DNA of 64,000 bases from Mytilisepta virgata. Taxonomy: Eukaryota > Mollusca > Bivalvia > Mytilida > Mytilidae. Made by a program: the position numbers and the translations under genes. The notes under the pieces were generated by a model. It did no database searches. It saw only the letters and a list, made by a program, of their open reading frames with translations, and was not told where the DNA came from. Shown piece by piece: positions 11,361 through 24,000 of the stretch (positions are counted from its first letter, which is position 1; every line of letters starts with the position of its first letter). The stretch covers positions 87,272,513-87,336,512 of the forward strand of contig CM051521.1 of assembly GCA_028015205.1 (NCBI GenBank). The letters run 5' to 3'.

Positions 11361-14300
11361 TCTATCAAATTATACACATTATCCTTTTAAGAATACAACA
11401 ACACGTGTCTGTCCGTCTGGTCATTTTATAGTACAAATCCAGGCCAAATCGAATGATAAAAAATTGGGTATCGGAAAAGTAGTGTTATTTTCTCCGAAAA
11501 CACATTGTGATACGTTTGTACAATTTTATTGTTGTAAAATGTTTAAATGTAATGTGTGGATATTGTTACTGTTTATATGTTTATTTTATAACTTAGCAAA
11601 TACTTACGATCATTAACTTATCCACTTTAAATGTAAATGGAATGCACAATAAAGAAAAGGCATTTCCAGTTATAGAATTTTTAAAAAGAATTAAATGTTC
11701 TATAGGTTTCCTACAAGAAACTCATCTAGATAACGAATTACAAAATAAACTTCAAAAAGACACCAATTTTGATATATATAACAGTCACGGGTCAACATCT
11801 AGTAGAGGCGTGGCAATCTCATTAAATAGATTAAAAATAATTTATGAATTTCAAAGTAAATTTGGCGACCATGACGGGAGAATTTTAGTTTTGAATATAA
11901 AATTTGAAGAATCGCTATTTTCCTTATTGTGCATATATGCGCCAAATAGTATAACTTTACGTAATGCTTTTTTTTTTTAAAAAGTTAATGTATTTCTAGA
12001 AGAAATATGTACGGGAATTCTAATATTGGGAGGTGACTTCAATGAATCGTTAAAAAATATTGATCGAAAAAGTAATAGTTGTTCTAAAATAGTAGAAGCT
12101 GTTAGCAGTTTGAAAACATTGATAAAGGTAAATAAATTAGTCGATATCTGGAGGGTATTTAATCAAAGTATACAGCAATTTACTTGGAGAAGAAAAGACA
12201 AATCTCAGGCAAGTCGTATTGACTATATATTAATCAGTAAGGATTTTCAATCTTTTACTCATTCGTGTAAAATAAAACCGGCAATTATTCAAGCCACTGA
12301 TTACCAAAGCGTAGTTTTAATATTTCAGTCGGGGGTGTCAGAAAGGGGAAATGGATTTTGGAAACTGAATAATGCTGTATTAAAAGATAAAGAATACCAA
12401 GATATAATAAATCAGTTATTAGAAACTTAATTATGAAAAGAGAAGATAACGAAAACTTTGACATTCGGGAATTATGGGATTTTTTAAAAGTAGAAATTAG
12501 AAATAAGACTATAGAATATTGCAAGAATAAAGCCAGAGCAAAAACAGAAATAAAGAAATATTTAGAAAAAGAATTAGAAGATTTAGAGGGAGTAAAAGAT
12601 AGTCTCAAAATAGAAAATGAACTTTTAAATGCCGAAATAAAAAGTATAGAACAAGAGTTAGCATTAATATATGAAAAAGAAGCGAAAGGTGCACAAATTA
12701 GGTCGAGGTAAAATGGGTCGAATGTGGTGAAAAAAATACTTCTTATTTCTTGGGCTTGGAAAAACAGCGACAGCTTAAAAAGTAAAATAATAAACTAAAA
12801 AATAACGAAAATGAAATTATAACAGAGCAGTCTAGAATTTTAAAAATGATAAGAAAGTATTATAAACAACTTTATACATCGACTAATTCAGATCAGGTAA
12901 CACAAGAAAATTACATTCTAAATACAAAGTTAGAGAAAAATGTAAATAAGGATAAGTTTGAATTATGTGACGGAATGTTCCTCTGCTATTAAAATGATGA
13001 AACTGAATAAATCTCCTGGACTTGATGGATTAACTACCGAATTTTACCAAACATTTTGGGATAAGATTAAACATATTTTAGTTGACGTTTTAAACAAAAG
13101 CTTTGATAAATAATCACTCTCATATTCTCAACGAACAAGTGTTTTGTCCTTAATTTTTAAGAAAAATGATCCTCTTTTGTTAGAAAATTATCGTCCAATT
13201 TCCTTGTTAAATGTTGATCTAAAACTTCTTTCATATGTTTTGTCCCAGCGTTTGAAGAAGATACTACCAAATCTAATAAATGAAGATCAGACAGGTTATA
13301 TAAAGAATAGGTTTATAGGCTGTAATCTTAGACAAATACAAGACATCATTGACTATACCGACTCATATCAAATCAATGGGGTAGTAATATTTGCTGACTT
13401 TCTCAAAGCTTTTGACTCTTTAGAATGGAATATTATGCTAAAAACTCTGAAACACTTTGGTTTCATCGATTCATTCACCAGATGGGTAAAAACTTTATAT
13501 TCTAATATTCAAACATGTGTATTAAATAATGGCTGGCTATCGGATACTTTTAAAAATTATAGAGGTATAAGGCAAGGATGCCCTTTATGTGCCTTATTCT
13601 TTGTTCTCTCAGTAGAAATTATGGCGATAAGACTACGTGGTAACAGTAATATCAAGGGAATACAAGTTAAGTTAGACGAAAAGACTCACTGTATAAAAAT
13701 CTCACAACTGGCCGACGACACTACCCTGTTTTTAAGCTCGAAACAAGAAATATCAATTGCGTTAAATGAAATAGGAATTTTTGGGACGTTATCTGGATTA
13801 AAGCAAAATAGAAATAAGACAGTTGGTCTCTGGATAGGAAAACTTAAGCACAGTAAAGATAAGGTTGAAGGCATAAGATGGGAAGATAAACCATTCAAAG
13901 CACTAGGGATGTATTTTGGGCACAATAAAAATGAACGTGATAAATTAAATTGGGAAGGGAAAATTGAAAAAATTAATAGTTTGATTTCATCGTGGGGAAA
14001 AAGAAATTTAACAATGATTGGAAAAAGTTTGATCATAAGAACTTTGATACTACCAAAATTTACATTTTTAGCTACTTCAAACACAGTACCTTTGAAATGT
14101 CAGAAAGAAATTGAGCAGAGTCGTTTTCAGTTTATTTGGAAAGGGAAGATTGATAAAGTAAAAAGAACTACACTGATTAACACATATGAAAGAGGGGGTT
14201 TGAATATGATAGACTTTGATAGCTACTTCCAATCTCTGAAAGCTTCATGGGAGAAAAGACTTACAGAAAAAAATTTTGGAAATTGGAAAATTATCCCATT

Positions 14301-15609
14301 AAAATATTTTAACGCCTATGGGAATAATTGGTTAATTTTTAAGATGAATATTGAGAATATTAAAAATTTACCTGATTTTGAAAATATTCCAGAATTCTAC
14401 CGAGAAATAATCCGTTGTTGGGTAAAAACAGGTGGTGGACAAATGGAGTATCCAAAAACATTTTTAGACATTAGAAAACAAGTAATAAGGGGTAATAAAT
14501 TCTTAAAGACAGGACAAAAATGTATAATTTTCAGAAACTGGATAAATAGTGGTCTTATCTTTATAAATGACATTATAGACAAAAAAGGAAATTGACAGGA
14601 AAACATATCCTTAATAATTTGAAAACAAAAGTAAACTGGATTTCAGAATTTTCAATTTTGAAAAAAGCTATTCCAAAAGAATGGTTTTTATGTCTAAGCG
14701 GGGAAGAATCTATAAGCACTACAGTGAACATTAGGAAAAGACAATCAGTTTGGAGGGATAAATTAATAGATGCAAACATTCTCAATAATAACATGAATAA
14801 AGTTCTTTATAATATTCTTATCAAAACGAAAGCTACAAAATCAATTGGAAGGAAATATGGTTCAAATATTTGCACTTAGCAGATAAACATGTTATATCAG
14901 ACACATATTTTTTCATTTTTAATTATCTTCAAGAGAATAGGTTAAAGGTATTTCGTTGGAAATTATTGCAATTCATTATTCCAACAAAGCAATTATTGTA
15001 CAAATGGAAAATCGCAGAATCTAATTTGTGTAATTTTTGTAATGAAATAGAAGACTACACCCATTTTTTTTATAGCATGTAACTATCTGCAACAGTTCTG
15101 GGGTGAAATGAAAAACTTATTAAGGGCGCTAAATTTTGAAGTCAATGTTAGTTTGGCGCATTTAGTAATCTGTTACAAAATCTATGATAGAGAATATTTT
15201 GACTTTAATTATATGCTTTCAATCCTAGCATTTTCAATTTACGAATCATATTACGTTTCAGAACAAAAAAAGAAAAACTATTGATGTTTATAAATTGTTT
15301 ATTTGTGAGCTTCGTAAACATGTAATCGAATACTACTTCGAACATAAAAGTAATTTATTTAATAAGGTGTTAAAACAAATAGAGTCAGTGTAAGGTTTTT
15401 TGTTTCTTTTTTTTTTTTTTTTTGATTTTTGTTTTTGTTTTTCTGATGTATTAATATTGATTAAAAGTAGAATATATCTTGATTGTTACCCTGGCAATCA
15501 GCAGGTTTCTCAGGGTGACTTTAATGAAGCTTGTGAATTGGAGTCAAATTGTTAACAAGCATAGCTGAATACAGAAGATTATGTTGTTAAAATAAAAAAA
15601 AATTGTTTT
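11360..15609 (+). mobile_element. LINE copy B, longer copy with endonuclease, probable hybrid
   Basis: An L1-like LINE starting where the homology of flank Y with 17,685 ends (about 11,360). It holds about 240 bp of 5' sequence, then ORF2 from the endonuclease to the zinc-binding tail, an A-rich 3' end, and the same 21-bp site copy (15,610-15,630) and flank as LINE A. From 12,306 onward it matches LINE A closely, including the same breaks, while 11,360-12,305 has no counterpart there. No ORF1 seen. Confidence 0.8.
11600..15395 (+). pseudogene. ORF2 (endonuclease plus reverse transcriptase) of LINE copy B (broken)
   Basis: AP-type endonuclease: STLNVNGMHNKEKAF, IGFLQETHLD, LLCIYAPNS, then after a frame break in a T run ILGGDFNESL, SRIDYILIS and ATDYQSVV. 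The usual catalytic SDH is TDY here, a His-to-Tyr change. RT: NEDQTGYIKNRFIG, motif A ADFLKAFDSLEW, GIRQGCPLC, QLADDTTLF within one 483-codon frame (13,144-14,595), then a frame break near 14,590, CNFCNEIEDYTHFF and a stop at 15,393. A shared extra G near 12,710 and the shared stop after SFDK near 13,111 also occur in copy A. Dead element. Confidence 0.85.
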
Positions 15610-17685
15610 GATAATTAAAGGAAAATTTATGGGTCAGGACATGATTACATAACATATACCATTTCTAAGCACCAGGTGTCATACCCGGTTATTTTGTTAG
15701 TACTTTATTTTTTGTCTTTATTTTACATGTATATTTATAGTAGATATACATGAATACTAAATAATTATGAAATAAAACAACAAAATACGCAACGATGTCA
15801 CATGTCTGTAGGTACAAAATATCATTGCAAGGTTATTCAAAGGAAATTGAGCATAAAACAAGAAAAAATATGTTCTTTGCTGATTGAAGCGTCTGTAATA
15901 ATATATGATACATCTCACTAATTTTCTAACTCTTCATGAAACTTGAATTCACACTTTAGAACAAAATGTGAAGTATACATTGTTGATACTGATTACTTTC
16001 CAGGAATAAATGCATTTACATTTTGTAATTCTATGACCAGTGATTTAAAAGTATGTTTTTAAAGACAACATCTACAAACCTTCACATCCAAATATAAGAA
16101 AGATAGTAACAAACCACATTTGCATCAACTCCATATTTATCATATTAATACATCTCCATGTAAATATTAAAATTGTATAAGGAAATAAATACATTGGAAT
16201 GAAACCAAAGGAAGAAAAGCGTGATATTTTATAAACAGGGACGTAAAAGTACTTATAACTAGCCAGATAATTGTTCAGAGAACAATTGTACGGTTTTTGA
16301 CCTCGAGGTCGTTTTTAGATTATGATTTTAGATGATAACTGACGAAACTCCGAAGTGTCTACGTCTAACCTTTCGTGAATTTTGACCATTTGACCCATTT
16401 CTGTCGAATATTCAAAGGACAGTAACTGTTAAAATTGAACCTCAGATGCGTTAACCGAATCATGAAATTGTTATGTTTTGATATAAGTTCTCTATAAGGA
16501 CATACTTTTATTGTTAGGGCCAAGAAATACATGGTGTAAGAATTGTCTTGACAATGGACACATAAACTACCGACATGTATTATACTACATATATTAAAAC
16601 AAAAACAAAAATATGATATCAATTGGTAAATTTCAATCAGATTCAAAGGTAACAAAAGTCAAACTTTCGTCCTAAATTGACATTTCCGCCAGTTATTCAA
16701 TGAAAACATGTATATCTTGCATCAATGATTATTATTGCTATTTAATGTTTACAGTTATTCAAATTATTTATAGTCAGCCTATTTTACTTTATATGTCACT
16801 TTAATGTGTTTAATTTATTATAAATGTTCATGGCATAGATTAAACATTTATACAATATCATTAGAATTATCATCAGTATCGCATTAAAATGTCTTAAATT
16901 TTTCCCGACTTTAGCTAGGCCAGCCTTACCTTTGTATTTGAAGACGCCACTTTATCTATAGCATAGTTATACACTTAATCATATACATATTTTCAAATTG
17001 TCAGCATTAGTATAAATATTAATCTTTGATACCATTTTTTGATGCACAAGATTTATGACTTATCAGTTGTGCTAAAGGCATGAAATGTTGAAAACAAAAA
17101 TAGCAATCCAAAAGGTTGAAGAGCCAAACAAAGATTCTTGAATGATAAGTCGGGTAATCTAATTTTATTGTTGGCATGCTTTCTTGGCTTTCTTATGTAG
17201 ACTGTTATTATGGAACAAATGAATTGGGGGGTTTTAGTTGAGATGTTTATCATTTTTACAATATAAAATTTGAGGTTTTTCTACATTTTATATTATCTAC
17301 TTTTCACATTTCCCGGCGTCCTAAAATCCATGTGCATTATTGTATATAGTTATACTCTATGAGGAATTTTTCAAGAAGAAATAATATATAACTTTAAATG
17401 TAAATTTTATCCACATGTATCTTAATTGTAATTTAATTTATGTGAGTATATAAGATAGCTAGCTTTGATTTTTAACTGTTACAATGCTTTATCCAGAGAC
17501 TCAAAGTAATTGACACGAGCTAAGCAATAACGATCAGCTGTGAAATGAAAAGGTGACACACGGTTCATGTACATGTATATTGCAACACAAGCATAATTCC
17601 TGATAAAGTCATCTCGATTGAAATAGAGATTCGATTGCTATCCTGACTCTCTATTGTGTTCATGTTAGTGTTTTGTACCCTTTTA
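15610..17685. repeat. Flank Y, copy B, of the local duplication
   Basis: Begins with the same 21-bp site copy (15,610-15,630) as 8,750-8,770 and follows copy A to its end at CATGTTAGTGTTTTGTACC. It lacks two blocks present in copy A and has 44 bp (16,711-16,754) absent there. No gene recognised. Confidence 0.8.
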
Positions 17686-18699
17686 TGCTATTTTGTGTCC
17701 GGATTTCTACATTATTCATGAGTATCATCATTATTTGAAAAATATAAAGGACTGTAGTAAAGCACAGAGTTTTTCATCCAGGAGTCAGTTGCAGAAGTAT
17801 GTGTAACAAACAGTAGGATTAATTTGCCCTGCGGCACTGACGATTTATATGTTTATCATGTTTATTCAGAATAATGTTTCATCGGCCTCATGTTAGTTAC
17901 CCGTACTAGATTTTGGCTGTCTTGGACGGATATGCTCAAAATGGATTGGTTATTTTCAGCTTTGGTAAAGTTTTATCGCGAGGGTAGATAATGAATGAAT
18001 AAAACTCAGAAAAAAAAAATGGTACAAGAGTTCTTTTAACAAGAAACCAGTATTGAAACTGTCTACATATTTGCTTAGTTTACAGTCCATTATAAATATA
18101 CATTGTATAATTTGTCAGTCGAAAAAGAATATTCTTTCGATGATTTATTTTTTACACATTGGGAACAATTGATGAGTCAGCCATCTTTCTAAAGTTGATT
18201 TAAGAAACTAGGGTAACCGTCTTCTCAAATGCTCAAACAAACCAAATCGCGGAAAACAAATAGACGGTTTTGGTAATCGGGTCGTCAGATTGAGTTATAA
18301 AGTTTATTTTGGTAAGACTGTTTTTTGAAAAATTCGACCAAATACAAATTTCAATCGCAGTGTTTGTCAATAATTGTACGATGTATTTGTATTTGCTAAA
18401 AGGAGAGATGCTTCATGCAAATGAAACATTGATCGAAGCAGACGACGGACGCAAAGTAATAAAAAAAAAAACCTGCAGGAATTTGACCTGATACTATAGA
18501 AAAGTACCTGGTTAGATCATATATTTTAATTTATATTGTACAATATTATGTCTCTTAAAGACACCATCGTTTAATTCTTTCTGATTCATTATCCACAAAT
18601 GTTCGGGTCATAACACTTTTGGCCTGTAAATTAAAAAAGATTGATTAAATTAAAAGTTTTTTCTAACTGGTTTATAGTCAAAATAAAAAAGTACAATGT
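17686..18699. other. Intergenic, nothing recognised
   Basis: Sequence past the end of the duplication. No domain-bearing frame or repeat noticed. Confidence 0.45.
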
Positions 18700-19035
18700 A
18701 CACGAGTTAAAAGTGAAGATTAGAAAATCTTCAACTTGTTTTTAAAATTCACGTCTTTCCCGAGTAGAGCGCAGCGGAACGAGATAAAAGACGCTGAATT
18801 TTAAAACCAGTTGAAGATTTTCCAGTTCTTTACTTCTGAACAAGTATAAGTACCTTTTTGTTCCGTAACTACGCAATTTGTAAGTTTTCTGTACCTGGGT
18901 AAATTCAATGAACACAGTCGACGAAGTTAAATAACGTTACTCTTGATGAGGCCTCGCGCAGTGGGAGTTGAGGTCGCGTGAACCGCTCTTCAGTGGGTCA
19001 TCTCGCACTGAAAATGGCCATTTACGGAAGAACGA
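18700..19035 (-). repeat. Interspersed ~340-bp repeat with terminal hairpin, copy 1
   Basis: Read on the minus strand it runs from CCGTAAATGGCC to a hairpin with arms at 18,723-18,758 and 18,786-18,823 (GAAAATCTTCAACT ... AGTTGAAGATTTTC). The plus-strand blocks at 43,770-44,125 and 58,100-58,455 share both ends (CCGTAAATGGCCGTTTT; CTGGAAAATCTTCAACTCG) and the internal AAAGGTACTT/AAATAGGTACTT segment. Probably a non-autonomous element; class unknown. Confidence 0.6.
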
Positions 19036-19099
19036 TTTATTTGCGAGTAGATTCAAATAAGTTTTAAATCTAAATATAATCATGATAAACGGGCCTTAA

Positions 19100-19870
19100 A
19101 CAAGAGACTCCCAACAGCTTCAATCGCTCACCTGTAATTGTTTGTGTATATCTTGCATCAATGATTATTATTACTATTTAATGTTTACAGTCGCATTTTT
19201 CGCCTTAATATTGACTGTTACAGCTAACATATAGAATCATGAGCCCAAATATATCTGGTTGCTGAGGACTTTTTCATCAGTTGCTTTATATTTTTTCAAT
19301 GACCTTGAACCTTGAGCCTCCATATTGACTTGTACAGCTTATTATCGGGTCCTGTATAAAACTATATATGGTTGCTGTGGACTTTTTCATCGGTTGCTAT
19401 AGACTTTTTCAATGACCTTGACTCTTGACCTTGGAAAGGAATTTTGAAAAAGTAAATGAATAACAAGAAAATTGTAAACATTTGTCCTCTGAGGGCAATA
19501 ACTCCATAAGGGGTCAATTGACCATTTTGTCATTGTTGACTTATTTGTAGATCTTACTTTGATGAAAAATTTCCCATTTACACTTTCTATGATAATATTA
19601 AAGATAATAACCTAAAACTGCAAAATTTCCTTAAAATTAACATTTCAGGGGCAAAAACCCAACAAAGAGTTGACTGATTCGTCTAAAAATGTCATGGGAG
19701 GCAGAACTTGACATGATGAACATTCCCCCCCCCCCCTCCCCCCTAGTCAGTTTTGCTCTAAATGCTTTAGTTTTTAAGATATAAGCCCAAAACTGCATTT
19801 CACCCATATGTTCTGTTTTAGCAACGGCAGCCATGTGTGTTTATAGGTCAAATTCCCGGGGCCCTTTGAC
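19100..19870. repeat. Mollusc-type interspersed repeat with poly-C tract
   Basis: Opens with CAAGAGACTCCCAACAGCTT and TCGCTCACCTG. Later it holds GGGTCAATTGACC, a poly-C run (19,726-19,743) and AGCAACGGCAGCCATGTGTG. The CATATTGACTGTTACAGCT and GGTTGCTGTGGACTTTTTCA segments recur inside it. I recall similar blocks widely in bivalve genomes; no family name is assigned. Confidence 0.5.
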
Positions 19871-20214
19871 CCAAAGTTTGAAAACAGACAAAAATATATT
19901 TTGAATAACCGTATCCATCAAAACTGTTGATAATCATTGATTAAAAATACGAAACAAAAAACTCGTTTACACACAACATATTGCATGTTTACATGAACAA
20001 TGGGAATATGGGTCAAGGTATTCCGGGATTTAAACTGAAAATGATAAATTTATCTATTTTTTTACATACATGTACATGTTTAATTAATAATATAAAATTT
20101 TGTAATTTCTCACAATGACTGATATTGAATATACCAATATATTTAAGTACATAATATGTAAATATCTGTACATTTTGATTGGACAATGAGCATTTACTGT
20201 TTTTAAACAGTCTT

Positions 20215-20665
20215 TTATTAATCTTGACTACAGGGTCACTATACCCACAGGACTATACTTATAATCTTGAGTATGGAAGCACTATACCTTGAGGAAGGAA
20301 ATATATTTATTTTCCCGCACGACTATACTTATTTCTTAGTTACGACTATTCCTTTTTGATAGAGGGGGTAACAATTAGTTACCGTTTACTGCAAAATGGT
20401 TGAGCTGCCAAGGACAAGATTGGAAAGTTTTATGATTATTGATTTCAATATGTTAATAATTTCCCTTTTTAATAATGATTACATGTTAACATACATGTGT
20501 TTCTTTATTTTGTCAAGACAACTATACTATGAAACCACTATGCATGTACTTAAAATGATTTATTATGTACTAAATATTTTATGGACTTCTCAATCAGGAA
20601 CAGTTTTGCTATAGTGTTGTCTGGTGAGGTAGAGTACCCTTGCCTAACTGTTCGGGCACTATACC
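20215..20665. other. Cluster of ACTATAC motifs
   Basis: ACTATAC occurs at least six times in about 450 bp (as CACTATACC, GACTATACTT, CAACTATACT), with near matches GACTATTCC (20,345) and CACTATATC (20,820). Spacing is irregular. No gene is supported in 19,870-21,010. Confidence 0.4.
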
Positions 20666-21010
20666 TATATGAAAACGGTTCCTTCGGGAGAAGTCCATAA
20701 TAGAATAGTATTGATATGTCAAGAATACTAATATAGAAAAGAGATAAATACAGTTATAAATTAATGTGATAATTGTGCCCAAAACTTTTATCGACAAAGC
20801 TGTGCTCTAAAGGGGACTCACTATATCGCAGTACTTAAAAATGACATCGAATTTACGTTGAAAAAAACACGCGAATCGCACGATACAATGGAACCAATGA
20901 TACAATGAGAAAGGATTATATATAATTCTCTATAATTTTAGGCATACATAATACCGTTCGATTAATATTAGAATTACATGTACAACCATTTAAATTAATA
21001 TCTTAATTAC

Positions 21011-24000
21011 CTAATCTAAGAAGCTGGCATCCGCCTTGATTACATCTTGGTCCGTCACAACAAGCTGTGCACACTTCTACTTGAAGTGTTCTCTTTCCAA
21101 CTGCCAATAGCTGCTTTGTTTTAAACTTTTTCAAGTCGGTATCACATGCCTTCGTAAATTAAAATTATTACGATTTACTCGTTACTTTAAGCATTTTCAG
21201 ATTTACTGTCCGGTGTGAGCTTTTGCCTTGTCGTTAAAGGCCTTATGAGACTTTTAGGATGAAGATTGATTGATTAATTGCTGTTTGCTAAACGTCCGCT
21301 GTAGCCTTTTTCGAATTAAACTTTTTTGTGTCATATTTTTATGGATATATATTATATATTTTCTTTCCTTCTCTGTTATACAAAATTGAAATCTGACTAA
21401 TTCTTGCTTATATTATTTGTCATTTTTCAGGATATATTAAATGTAGTCTTGGGTTAGATCATTACTTTATGGTTTTAAATTGTTTTAGACAATAACATAA
21501 CTTAGAATTATTATGTACAAAACATTTGATTTATTTGTCCGTTAAAAGTAGAAACAGAACCGTCAGGAACGTTTTCTTCCAGTACATTTGTATTTTTCTT
21601 TCTTTTCATTGTCCTTGTGGAAACACATTTGTTATGGAGTACAAAATGTACATTCAACTTGTCATTCTTGTTAATCCCATTTACCCCTGATTGAAAAGAA
21701 GGTAGGCATCTCTAAAACTAATTTTAATCTGCTATCGACCTAGGATCCTGTATTATAAACACAGTTACTTCTCATTTTCTTTTGTTTAATTTTGTCCATA
21801 TGAATGATTTGTTAAACGGCATTTAAGTTTTTGTTTTCTTTTGAGAAATTAAATAATTGTTGTTTATATACAAAATATAGTCGTATTATCTGACGGAGGG
21901 TATGATTTATTAAACACGTACTCCTTCGTTTGTAGAAATTTGTTTAATGTTCAGCAGTCAAACAAATACAGAAATATGTCCAATTTCATAACATGACGGT
22001 TCACTTGATTTGTCATGAGGAACTTGGCGGGTGTTTTATAAGAGGCAGGAACATCCTACGCATCCGGACCTTCAGACTTAACGCCCGAGTTTTGTGATGA
22101 GGTCCATGGTGCTTATCATTCTTTGTGTTTTGTGCCTTATATTCTTCTCCATCTCGATTTATCTCTGAATTTGGAATTATGATTGCTTGATTTAACTTCG
22201 AATTTTCCTGACATTGTCTTCAAAGCTAATAAGTAAAGTCAAGACATACCAAATGGATATTCGAAGGAGGGGGAAATCGAAAACAAAACAATGCATGTAA
22301 AAACACTACACTAAAAAAATAAAAACATATGAACAACAATAATTTGATATTTGAAAGCGGACAAATTTAACACGTAAAGTCAAGCATAAAAAGACAAGGT
22401 AACATAGGCAAGAATAAGAGAATTGGGGTCACAACTGACAAATGAAACTGTACATTTAATTTCTATAAAATAAGGATGAATTTGTGTTCGTATCATTTAA
22501 GGTATAATATAGCACGACTTATTAAATTTACGACTTACATTTTTTGGACGACATCCCATTTTAAAGTGTATTTCACCATCTTTGTAATAAACCGTCTGGT
22601 GACAAGCCTAAAATAACACTTAGCGTTCGATTCATTGTTAACCGATCATAAACTTTACGAAAGAGACAAAGGTCTGTGACATTAAACCGGAAAAGATCCG
22701 ATTTTGACGCCTAACAAACATGCTGCCGTTGTTCTTTAAACATTCTATTAAACATCTTGTCTCTACATCTCAAGGTAGAGAATGTGTAAATAGGAAACAA
22801 CACCTCAAAAATGTTGCAAATGCAAATACCACCATGATTATCATCAGGAGCATTTCATCGAACATACATGTACCAGCTGAGTCATTACATGGTATTTAGA
22901 TTTGCCCTCAGTTCAGTTGCTAGTATTTCGATACTAGCCCGGAGTTGATTCTTAACATTTACTATTACAAAGTAATAAAATTTGTGAAAATAAAGGAGAA
23001 TCTCCCTCGTGCATGTCATTATATGGTTTTGGTTATACTCCTTTTTGGTCATTTTGGCATTTTTGAATTTGCTCTTCAACTTTTTGGATTGTTTTTCAAT
23101 ATTTGAGGTCTTGGGCACAACTGACAAGTCGTAAATCGATGTAATGTGCACAGCTTCTGCATCAACATTGGTATCAAATATCATTATTACTATAAAACAT
23201 GTCTTTTATTTATTTATAAGCTCTGCGACATTAGTGCATCCAAATAGGTCGATATCAAATATTTTTAATTTCTTATATACATGTATTTTAGGATAATTAT
23301 GTTAAGACGCCATTCTAAGTTAATCACAATTTTGATCTTAACCGACCATTTCTTTGTAGTTTTATCTTGGTTGTTCTTATTTTTGCAATTTCTGAGATTT
23401 AATTAAAAAAATCAAATTACAAGATCAAAACAAGATACATCACCTTTCAGTCAATCAAGAGTGGTTACGCCGTCGTGAAATGTAATATACTTATGCACCA
23501 TGTTTCAGTAATTTGCGATAAATTCTACATTGATTTTATTGGAGAATACATCAAAACTGCTTACCCTTAAGAAGCAGCTTCTTGTATGCATGCTTGATTA
23601 GGAACTTGTGTTGTCCATACATAGATTTTTACTACTTAGTGTCCTTGTGCTGTCTTTCATTTTATTTTTTCACTGGCATTCTCGGGTTTGTTTGTTCATT
23701 ATAAATTTAAGTTTTATCTCTCTGTATTCTAGTACACTATTCTTACCTCGTTTGGCGAACATGTGGCGTATGTCATACATAATGTAGGATAATCTACGCT
23801 TTGACAAACGGCGCATTCAATACGAGGTGTTCGCAGGTCTGAAAAATATTGACATGTCAAATAACACGAATCATTTGATTAATATTTATATTCATAATAT
23901 ATTATATATTCTAATTGGCAAGGAAGGAGGTATTGTGGAAAAGATCTACCAGGCTGATAATAAATAAAGACAAAAATGTACGGCTTTAGATCTGAAGCTA

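Noticed and set aside
13686..14606. Minus-strand frames opposite the LINE ORF2
   Set aside because: Shadows of the RT coding strand, as are those at 5,348-5,662, 6,854-7,216, 12,285-12,608 and 14,573-14,794; hydrophobic composition follows from complement of Lys/Asn-rich codons.
5444..15609. LINE A and LINE B as two independent insertions
   Set aside because: They share a target-site copy, more than 2 kb of downstream flank and the same inactivating breaks.
20780..20835. Candidate terminal exon for the minus Ly6-like gene (after CCCTTTAG)
   Set aside because: The frame has no Cys and does not resemble the plus-gene terminal exon.
22885..23184. Minus-strand 99-residue Lys-rich frame
   Set aside because: Lies in an intron of the minus Ly6-like gene with no domain, paralogous counterpart or splice partner.
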